Source: Agarilytica sp045430305
GTDB taxonomy: Bacteria > Pseudomonadota > Gammaproteobacteria > Pseudomonadales > Cellvibrionaceae
Direction: 5' to 3'
DNA: 64,000 nucleotides
Assembly (NCBI GenBank): GCA_045430305.1
Contig: JAILXW010000002.1
Coordinates: forward strand, 744,001 to 808,000
In this document: positions 37,007 through 44,318 of the stretch, one piece after another
How positions within the stretch are numbered: position 1 is the stretch's first letter
Layout of the letters: each line of letters starts with the position of its first letter
The notes under the pieces: generated by a model
What the model saw: the letters and a program-made list of their open reading frames with translations, nothing else
What the model was told of the DNA's origin: nothing
Database searches by the model: none
Translations under genes and position numbers: made by a program

Positions 37007-37606
37007 ATGTCACCAGTGAGAGACCCCGAGAGTACGCGCCGCCATATTCTGCAAGTGACTGCAGAAGAAATGCGCCAAAACGGTTTTAAGGCCGCAAGCC
37101 TAGCTGACATTCTTACTAAAGCCGGTGTTTCAAAAGGCGCTTTGTACCACCATTTTGCAAATAAGCAGGAATTAGGGTACGCGGTTTTTGACGAAATCTT
37201 TGTTCAAGAGTTTTTAAATGATTGGGATCTTCCCATGTCTGCAGAAAGCCCAATTGATGCGCTCTGTGAGTGGATGAATTGTTTTGCGAGTGAAGTCACC
37301 AAAGAAGAGTTAGAGCAAGGGTGCCCGATCTATAACATCGCGACAGAAATGGCTGCAAGCGATGAGGGTTTTCGGGAAAAAACCATTTCAATGTTTGAAA
37401 CGCTACAACATCGGCTCGCGAATGCAATCGAAACGGCAAAGAAAAAACAGCAAGTACGTACAGAAGTGGAGCCTGAAGTTGTTGCCCCTTTTGTCGTTGC
37501 GGCAATACAGGGTTCGATGATGCAGGGGAAATACGGGCGAGATTTACCGACTTTCAAGGCTTGCGTGTGTTGCCTTGTGGAATATTTAAGTAGTTTAAAA
37601 AAATAA
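37007..37606 (+). CDS. TetR-family regulator of the RND operon
   Basis: 199 aa. N-terminal helix-turn-helix region includes ASLADILTKAGVSKGALYHH, with YHHFANKQELG after it, of the NemR/AcuR kind. The C-terminal domain contains Cys residues (CPIYNIA, ACVCC) that could sense electrophiles, as in NemR, but this is not shown. It is the first gene of the TetR-RND-LolA-OMP set and probably represses its own promoter through the palindrome at 36896-36911. Confidence 0.9.
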   Translation: MSPVRDPESTRRHILQVTAEEMRQNGFKAASLADILTKAGVSKGALYHHFANKQELGYAVFDEIFVQEFLNDWDLPMSAESPIDALCEWMNCFASEVTKEELEQGCPIYNIATEMAASDEGFREKTISMFETLQHRLANAIETAKKKQQVRTEVEPEVVAPFVVAAIQGSMMQGKYGRDLPTFKACVCCLVEYLSSLKK

Positions 37607-37647
37607 GACTTTTCACTTCAATTACCTAAACCCGAGGAGGGTAGGTC

Positions 37648-40059
37648 ATGGCTGACGGCAGTAGCATCAATAGCAGTTTGCAGGGAAATAAAATGGACGC
37701 GCGAATATTGTCCTACACTGACTTTTTGATTAGGCATCCATTTTTAGTTATTTTCTTTTCTTTAATTGCATCATTTGGCGTAATTTCTGGTGCGCAGTAT
37801 TTAGGTTTTGATAACGACTATCGTGTTTTCTTTTCGGAAGACAATCCCCACTTAAATGCCTTCGATCAGCAACAAAAGACCTACACCAAAAACGACAACA
37901 TACTTTTTGCTATTTCACCCAAAAATGGAGATGTGTTTAGCAATGAAACATTGGCTGCTGTAGAAGAAGTGACAGCTCAAGCGTGGAGTATGCCTTTCGC
38001 TTTACGTGTAGATTCGGTCACTAACTTTCAATTTACCCGTGCTTTTGAGGATGATTTGGTCGTAGCCCCGTTGGTGGAAGACGCGATGTCGTTTACACCC
38101 GATCAGCTACTCGAAACCAAAGCGATTGCTCTAAACGAACCGTTTGTTAGAGGGCAGTTGCTCAATGATGAGGCGAGCGTTACCGCAGTAAACATTACTT
38201 TTCAAATGCCTCAGGTCGAAATGGATGAAGCTCCTCGAGCTGTGGCTGCAGCTCGCGAAATAAAACAACGTATAGAAGAAAAATTTCCTGTTGATGTGCA
38301 TCTGTCTGGTATTGTGATGCTGTCTAATGCATTTTTCGAAGCATCAATGCAAGATTTTTCGACATTAATCCCAGGCATGTATCTTGTGGTGATCATCGTG
38401 ATCGGGGTGCTTTTACGATCTGTCACGGCCACATTCGCAACGCTTCTCGTCATAATCTTTTCGATGCTTGCTGCAATGGGTGGCGCTGGTTGGTTGGGGA
38501 TAAAACTCACACCACCTTCCACTGCGGCAACAACGATAATTACCACGCTCGCAGTTGCTGATTCTATACATATATTGACGACATTATTTGCAGGTATGCG
38601 TAAAGGTATGAATCGTCTCGATGCGTTACGCTACAGTATGCGACTTAATGTTGGCCCTGTATTTCTAACATCTGTAACCACGGCAATTGGTTTCTTGTCG
38701 ATGAATACGAGCGACGCACCACCTTTTCACGATCTTGGTAATATCACTGCAATTGGTGTGATGTGGGCATTTTTACTTTCAATGACTTTATTGCCTGCAT
38801 TGATTTCAGTGTTGCCGATGAAAGCGCATGCAACGGATAGCCGCTATGGAAATTGGATGGAAGCAGTTGGTGACTTTGTTGTGAAACGTCGAAAAGCTGT
38901 ATTTGTGTTCTCTGCTGTGCTTTCTGTAATTTTTGTATCTGCTATCCCCAAAAATGTATTTGATGATAACTTTGTTGCGTACTTTGATCGGAGTGTGCAG
39001 TTTCGGGTTGATACGGATTACATAAATGACAGCCTAACGGGTATCTATCAAATTCAATACTCGCTCGATGCTGGTGAAGATTATGGTGTGAGTGACCCTG
39101 CTTTTTTGACTAAGGTAGAAAGCTTCGTTGAGTGGGCGAGATCGCAACCCGAAGTGACGCATGTAAATACCTTTACCGATAACTTTAAACGTATCAATAA
39201 AAACATGCATGCGGATGATGAGGCCTATTACAAGTTACCGGAACAAAAAGATTTGAGTGCGCAGTACATGCTTCTCTATGAGCTAAGTTTGCCCGAAGGG
39301 CTTGATCTGAATAACCAAATGGATATCGGTAAAAGCGCAACGCAAGTGATCGTTACATTAAAAGATATGCCCTCTAGCAAAATTGCAGCGCTCTCTGAAA
39401 GAGGCACTGCTTGGCTGCAAGAAAATCACGGCTTAACGTCTTACGGCGTGGGTCCGGCTGTAATGTTCGCTTACATTTCTGAGACGAACATGAAAAGCAT
39501 GTTGATGGGTACTGCGATTGCCATCGTGTTGATCTCGATTCTAATAACGATAGCGTTACGAGATATTCGAGTCGGTGCGATTAGCTTGTTGCCTAATTTG
39601 CTTCCAATAGCTGCATCATTTGGTTTGTGGGGCATGCTTGTTGGTGAGGTTAACGTCGCGGTGTCTATGGTGACGGGAATGGCGCTGGGGATTGTCGTAG
39701 ATGATTCGGTGCATTTCTTAAGTAAATACCTTCGCGCGAGACGAGAAGAACATATGAGTCGTGAAGACGCAGTTCGCTATGCCTTCTCGACTGTTGGCGT
39801 GGCGATAGTTGTTACATCGATTGTTTTAGTGGCTGGGTTTGCGGTGCTCGCACAATCGAGTTTTGGAATGAACTCAAGTATGGCCTTTCTCACGGCAATC
39901 GCTATTGCTATGGCTTTGTTAGCGGATTTTTTACTTCTTCCCGTTGTTTTAATGAAGCTAGATAAAAAACAAAAGGTTAACGTTTCTACCGCGCAAGCCG
40001 CGCCGGAGAGCGACGAAGTTACCGAGAATTCAAAAGAAGGAGATAAAAGCTATGCGTAA
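37648..40059 (+). CDS. RND-superfamily (MMPL-type) exporter
   Basis: 803 aa inner-membrane protein, two repeats of one membrane helix, a periplasmic domain and five more helices. The proton-relay motif is present in both halves: LAVADSIHIL and GIVVDDSVHFL. This is the COG1033/MMPL group, whose known members move lipids or lipid-like molecules (for example HpnN and MmpL proteins), rather than AcrB-type drug pumps. GGAGG about 8 bases before ATG 37648 supports the start; an inner Met (MDARILSY) at residue 16 is possible. The next gene overlaps its end by eight bases. Confidence 0.9.
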   Translation: MADGSSINSSLQGNKMDARILSYTDFLIRHPFLVIFFSLIASFGVISGAQYLGFDNDYRVFFSEDNPHLNAFDQQQKTYTKNDNILFAISPKNGDVFSNETLAAVEEVTAQAWSMPFALRVDSVTNFQFTRAFEDDLVVAPLVEDAMSFTPDQLLETKAIALNEPFVRGQLLNDEASVTAVNITFQMPQVEMDEAPRAVAAAREIKQRIEEKFPVDVHLSGIVMLSNAFFEASMQDFSTLIPGMYLVVIIVIGVLLRSVTATFATLLVIIFSMLAAMGGAGWLGIKLTPPSTAATTIITTLAVADSIHILTTLFAGMRKGMNRLDALRYSMRLNVGPVFLTSVTTAIGFLSMNTSDAPPFHDLGNITAIGVMWAFLLSMTLLPALISVLPMKAHATDSRYGNWMEAVGDFVVKRRKAVFVFSAVLSVIFVSAIPKNVFDDNFVAYFDRSVQFRVDTDYINDSLTGIYQIQYSLDAGEDYGVSDPAFLTKVESFVEWARSQPEVTHVNTFTDNFKRINKNMHADDEAYYKLPEQKDLSAQYMLLYELSLPEGLDLNNQMDIGKSATQVIVTLKDMPSSKIAALSERGTAWLQENHGLTSYGVGPAVMFAYISETNMKSMLMGTAIAIVLISILITIALRDIRVGAISLLPNLLPIAASFGLWGMLVGEVNVAVSMVTGMALGIVVDDSVHFLSKYLRARREEHMSREDAVRYAFSTVGVAIVVTSIVLVAGFAVLAQSSFGMNSSMAFLTAIAIAMALLADFLLLPVVLMKLDKKQKVNVSTAQAAPESDEVTENSKEGDKSYA

Positions 40060-40837
40060 GTTAAATCTAGCGATAATGAGTGTGTTGGCCCTTTCAGTTC
40101 CGGCCTTAGCAGAGCTAACGCCAGAAGAGCGCGGCTTAGAAATCGCCCAAAAGGTGGATCAGAATGATCGCGGGTTTGGCGATTCTGTAAACGACACCAC
40201 TATGACCTTGAAAGATAAATATGGCAACGAACGCCCACGTAATATGCGTATTCGTAGCTTGGAAACTCAAGACGATGGTGACAAGTCTATCGTGATTTTC
40301 GATAATCCCGGCGATGTAAAAGGCACCGCTTTCTTGTCGCACACGCATAAAATAGGGTCGGATGACCAATGGCTATATTTGCCCGCACTTAAAAAAGTAA
40401 AACGAATCTCTTCGAGTAACAAGGCTGGCGCTTTCATGAATAGTGAATTCGCTTATGAAGATATAAGTTCACAAGAAGTAGAAAAGTATACCTACAAGTT
40501 TTTGAAAGAAGACAGTTTGAATGGAACGAACGTATTTGTGAATGAGGCAGACCCTGTGGATCCAAAATCAGGGTATTCTAAGCTAGAGGTCTATATCGAT
40601 GCAGAGCGGTATATTCCTTTAAAAATCGATTTTTATGACCGTGGTGGTCGAGCCAAGAAAACACTGACGATGACAGGTTATAAGCAGTATCTAGATAAAT
40701 TTTGGCGTGCCAAAACTTGGTCGATGCAAAATCATCAAACAGGAAAATCAACAGTCCTAGAACAGTTGAACTGGAAGTTTGGAAATGGGTTCAACGAAAA
40801 AGATTTCAATAAGAATAGTCTCTCACGAGTAAAATAA
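40052..40837 (+). CDS. LolA-like outer membrane lipoprotein-sorting family protein
   Basis: 261 aa with a signal peptide (LNLAIMSVLALSVPALA). The mature part fits the LolA/LolB-like beta fold family (COG2834): RIRSLETQDDGDKSIVIFDN, then GTAFLSHTHK, WLYLPALKKVKRI and SGYSKLEVYID. Such proteins bind acyl chains and shuttle lipids across the periplasm. AAGGAG lies nine bases before its ATG, inside the RND gene, which it overlaps. Together with the RND exporter and the outer membrane protein it forms a likely trans-envelope lipid route. Confidence 0.85.
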   Translation: MRKLNLAIMSVLALSVPALAELTPEERGLEIAQKVDQNDRGFGDSVNDTTMTLKDKYGNERPRNMRIRSLETQDDGDKSIVIFDNPGDVKGTAFLSHTHKIGSDDQWLYLPALKKVKRISSSNKAGAFMNSEFAYEDISSQEVEKYTYKFLKEDSLNGTNVFVNEADPVDPKSGYSKLEVYIDAERYIPLKIDFYDRGGRAKKTLTMTGYKQYLDKFWRAKTWSMQNHQTGKSTVLEQLNWKFGNGFNEKDFNKNSLSRVK

Positions 40838-40841
40838 GTGT

Positions 40842-42074
40842 ATGAGTGTTGTTAAACAATTTATGTGCCGTTTATGCCGGATTACTCCGGCTTTTTTTTA
40901 CCTAGTACTTATTCTGGGGGGGGCTGTGAATGCAAATGATTTGTCTGGATATATTGGTATAGAGGGGCGTTATTTTTTTGATGAACCTCTGTTTTCTGGG
41001 CAAAGCGAACATAACGCTTCACTAGCGTCGGAGTTTGAATATTATCGAGACTTAAAAGAGGGCGATCAACGTTTTGTTTTAACTGCGAAAGCTCGTATAG
41101 ATAGCGAAGATAGTGACCGATCGCACTTTGATTTTAATGAACTCTATTGGTGGGGTGTGTTTGATGGATGTTTTGGCGAGTGCGAAGTGTATGCAGGCTT
41201 AAGAAAAATATTTTGGGGTGTGACGGAATCTGTACATCTCGTCGATATTATCAATCAAACGGATAATTTAGAAAATATAGATGGCGAAGACAAGCTCGGT
41301 CAGTCAATGATTCAGCTGGTATCGGCAAGAGATTGGGGCACCTTGTCCGCGTTCATCATGCCATATTTCCGTGAGCGTCAATTCGTTGGTGAACAATCGC
41401 GTTTAAGGGCCGGTTTTCCAGTCGCAAATACTGCGCAATACCAAGATTCGGACGAACAGCAACACGTCGATTATGCATTTCGCTGGTCTCACTATATCGA
41501 TATTTGGGATATCGGCCTTTCTCATTTTGTGGGAACTTCTCGTGATCCAGTTTTTAGTGCAAATATTTTGCCCGGAGCGGAAGTTGAGTTGCTGGCTAAC
41601 TACCAACAAATTGAACAAACTGGTTTAGACCTTCAAGCTACTATCGATACGTGGTTAATTAAATTTGAAGGTGTCTCAATTTACGAAAAGTCATATGGAA
41701 GACGCAGTGCCGCTGCAGGGGGCGTCGAGTATAGTTTTTTTGCTGTAGGTGGTACTAGCGCTGATTTGGGAATTGTTGTTGAGTACCAGTTTGACGACCG
41801 TGTCGAGGTTCGTGAGCGAACGAGTCAAAACGACCTAGTATTCGGTGCTCGGTGGGCATTCAATGATTTAGATGGTTCGGAAATGCTGGCCTTAATAAGC
41901 CAAGATTTAGAATATGGAAACCGGTTTTTTTCTTTGGAATTGAGTCGGAGGTTAAATGATAAGTGGAAAATAGAGGCTGAAACCCGTCTGTTCTCAAATA
42001 TCAATGAAGAGAGCCCCGAGTTCGATTTTCGCCAAGATGATTATTTGCAGTTGGAGCTAAGGCGATACTTTTAA
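40842..42074 (+). CDS. Predicted outer membrane beta-barrel protein of the RND operon
   Basis: 410 aa. Signal peptide: RITPAFFYLVLILGGAVNA, cleavage probably before NDLSG. The rest is built of alternating beta-strand-like segments with aromatic ends and finishes in LELRRYF, the terminal Phe typical of outer membrane barrels. I do not recognise the family with certainty. It starts four bases after the LolA-like gene without a visible ribosome site. A terminator-like hairpin with T8 (40876-40899) and a G8 tract (40916-40923) lie inside the signal-peptide codons. Confidence 0.75.
   Translation: MSVVKQFMCRLCRITPAFFYLVLILGGAVNANDLSGYIGIEGRYFFDEPLFSGQSEHNASLASEFEYYRDLKEGDQRFVLTAKARIDSEDSDRSHFDFNELYWWGVFDGCFGECEVYAGLRKIFWGVTESVHLVDIINQTDNLENIDGEDKLGQSMIQLVSARDWGTLSAFIMPYFRERQFVGEQSRLRAGFPVANTAQYQDSDEQQHVDYAFRWSHYIDIWDIGLSHFVGTSRDPVFSANILPGAEVELLANYQQIEQTGLDLQATIDTWLIKFEGVSIYEKSYGRRSAAAGGVEYSFFAVGGTSADLGIVVEYQFDDRVEVRERTSQNDLVFGARWAFNDLDGSEMLALISQDLEYGNRFFSLELSRRLNDKWKIEAETRLFSNINEESPEFDFRQDDYLQLELRRYF
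40876..40899 (+). terminator. Terminator-like hairpin inside the outer membrane protein gene
   Basis: GCCGGA (40876-40881), loop TTAC, TCCGGC (40886-40891), then eight T (40892-40899). This has the form of an intrinsic terminator but sits in codons 12-20 of the gene. It could reduce expression of the last operon gene, or be prevented by translating ribosomes. Confidence 0.55.
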
Positions 42075-42123
42075 GTTGTCGCCCCAATTCAGAATAACAT
42101 AGAGGTGACGGTAGTCCGATTGG

Positions 42124-43806
42124 TTAAAGCTCGTTAACCGTAAACTGAGCCACTTCAGAGCGAAGTTCTTCGGCCAGGCTTACCAACTTATGACTTGAGT
42201 CAGCACTCTGTGCAGAGAGAGATTCCGTATTCGATGTGGACTCTGCGATACGCACGATGCGTTGGTTAATATCTTCACCTACATGTGTTTGTTCTTCTGA
42301 AGCCACGGCGATTTGTGAAATACTGTTACTAATATTGCCCATAGACGCAATAATATCGGCGATAGCTTGGCCCGTCTGCTCGGCTTTCGTAACGGTATCT
42401 TCTGAGTTGTCATGAGCGTTGTTCATGCGAGAAATTGCCTGATGCGTCGACTCTTGTAGGCGGCCAATAGTGGACTGAATCTCTTCTGTACTGTCTTGTG
42501 TACGGCTCGCTAAAGTACGAACCTCGTCAGCAACCACCGCAAAGCCACGCCCTTGCTCGCCAGCTCGAGCGGCTTCAATCGCCGCGTTAAGCGCAAGCAG
42601 GTTAGTCTGTTCTGCAATACTTCTAATAACATCTAGAATCGCCACAATGTCATTTACAGAGCTTTCTAGCTCATCAATAGACTTGGTGCTTTCTGCGACT
42701 TCAGAAGCGAGCTTCTTCACGTGAGAAATAGAATTGTCTAATTCATCCTTAGCGGATTGGCTGCGACTTGCTGCTTCCATTGACGACTCAGAAACCATTT
42801 CGGCATTTTTGGCAACTTCAACGGCTGAGGCGACCATCTCGTTCATAGACGACGCAACCATTTCAGTTTCTGATGATTGGTCACCTAGTTGTTGGTTAAT
42901 TTCTACAGCACTTTGGTCTATCGATTGCGCAGATTGAGTGACTACCTCTGATACCAGTAAAACATTCCTCACAATGTCGTGAATCTTTTCTACAAACAGA
43001 TTAAAACTACTGGAAAGCTGACCCACCTCGTCATTACTTTGTGCATCTAAGCGGACGGTTAAGTCGCCTTGGCCTGAAGCCATTTCGATCAGTTTTCTGG
43101 TTACATTATCCAGCGGTTTCATCGTCTGGTTAGCTGAAATCCGGATTAGTACGGCGAGAATCAGAGGGAATATAATGGAGACCGCAGTCCCGATACTGAT
43201 GATTTGCTTGAGTTTCGCATCATTTGCTTCACGCATTTTCGCAATTTGTGCATCGATATCATCAATATAAAAACCCGTGCCGATCATCCATTCCCAGTCT
43301 TTGAGCCAAATTGTGTAGCTAAGCTTTGGCAGTGCATCACCACCTTTCAGTCGAGGCCAATAATACGTGTAATAGCCTTTTCCACTGCGGGCAGCTTCAA
43401 TGAGGTCTTGTACGACTAGGTTGCCTTTCGGGTCTTTTACGTGAATAAAATTGTCACCGATACCTTTCTGGTTACTTCCTAACGCAATGCGGTCGCCAGT
43501 TGCTGTGTAGGCAAACAAATAGTTGGTGCTATCGTATTTTAGCGATTGTAAATGGGTTTGAATCAGGGCTTGAGCTTCGTCGGCTGAGAGTGAAGGATCA
43601 TCAATGGTGTCTTGCACACTGCTCATGGAAAGTTCGAGGTAGTTTTTAAGTTCAGACTTTTTGAGGCTAATCAGGTGTTCTTCCGCAGATTGGAGCTGAT
43701 CCTGAAAATTGGCTTTTAGCAACATCCAAAAGGTGGTCATCAAAAAGGCGGCCAACAAAATGATGGGGACCAAGGTGATGATAGTGATCTTATTCTTAAT
43801 GTTCAT
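42124..43806 (-). CDS. Methyl-accepting chemotaxis protein, Cache sensor (second)
   Basis: 560 aa. N-terminal membrane segment (about 10-30), single-Cache periplasmic domain with TNYLFAYTATGDR and YYTYYWPRLKGG, second membrane segment near 205-225, HAMP, and signalling tip EQTNLLALNAAIEAARAGEQ. No C-terminal pentapeptide. Its Cache domain is of the same type as that of 11754-13427, including the YxYYWPR block, so the two may sense related ligands. No sigma28 promoter as good as that of the first receptor was found upstream. It is convergent with the RND operon. Confidence 0.93.
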   Translation of the reverse strand: MNIKNKITIITLVPIILLAAFLMTTFWMLLKANFQDQLQSAEEHLISLKKSELKNYLELSMSSVQDTIDDPSLSADEAQALIQTHLQSLKYDSTNYLFAYTATGDRIALGSNQKGIGDNFIHVKDPKGNLVVQDLIEAARSGKGYYTYYWPRLKGGDALPKLSYTIWLKDWEWMIGTGFYIDDIDAQIAKMREANDAKLKQIISIGTAVSIIFPLILAVLIRISANQTMKPLDNVTRKLIEMASGQGDLTVRLDAQSNDEVGQLSSSFNLFVEKIHDIVRNVLLVSEVVTQSAQSIDQSAVEINQQLGDQSSETEMVASSMNEMVASAVEVAKNAEMVSESSMEAASRSQSAKDELDNSISHVKKLASEVAESTKSIDELESSVNDIVAILDVIRSIAEQTNLLALNAAIEAARAGEQGRGFAVVADEVRTLASRTQDSTEEIQSTIGRLQESTHQAISRMNNAHDNSEDTVTKAEQTGQAIADIIASMGNISNSISQIAVASEEQTHVGEDINQRIVRIAESTSNTESLSAQSADSSHKLVSLAEELRSEVAQFTVNEL

Positions 43807-44264
43807 GCGGATTATACAACTGCCTGATTTTGTAGTCTTTTTTACAGAACTTTAGCTTCTTATTTACCTTAGTTTCAGTATAGGCACAATTTGCAATTTT
43901 GGTCATTTTCCACATAAAAAATGGCTTTTTGATAACGGCCTTAGACCGACCTACTAAGGTTTTCGTCATTTTTCCCCTTTTTTTTAGCTATTTTCGGCTT
44001 TTGGAAACGGAATTAGCTGTCTTTATGTGAAAAATAGCGCCTTACCGATCTAAAGTGTTGATTTCATCTGGCGCGAGATTGTTGTTGAGGTGGGGTTATG
44101 GGGTGAAAAGAGTCAATCGAGGTGTGTAAGTGCGAGGTGTGCAATCCGGGAAGGCCGTATCAGAAGAGGGTATTCACTACGTGAAGTTGAGTCAGCAGCT
44201 TTAGTTACGAGACGCAGTAAAGGTTACCAGTGGTGGAAAGGCCTAGGCAGCAAAATATAGAGAT
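43807..44264. other. Long intergenic region upstream of the second chemoreceptor
   Basis: About 460 bases, AT-rich on the left. CACATAAA (43911-43918) and TTTATGTG (44022-44029) are inverted copies, extendable to about 13 bases with one bulge, bounding a roughly 130-bp segment. CGAGGTGTG occurs twice (44118-44126, 44133-44141), 15 bases apart. No open frame or RNA gene is seen. Confidence 0.4.
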
Positions 44265-44293
44265 AAAAAAAGGGCGCCTATTGGCGCCCTTTA
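44265..44293 (-). terminator. Intrinsic terminator of the TonB receptor gene
   Basis: On the minus strand AAAGGGCGCC, loop AATA, GGCGCCCTTT and a T tract, 26 bases after the receptor stop codon. The stem is a perfect 10 bp. Confidence 0.9.
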
Positions 44294-44318
44294 GGTGTTT
44301 TAAGTTAACTAATTCGAT

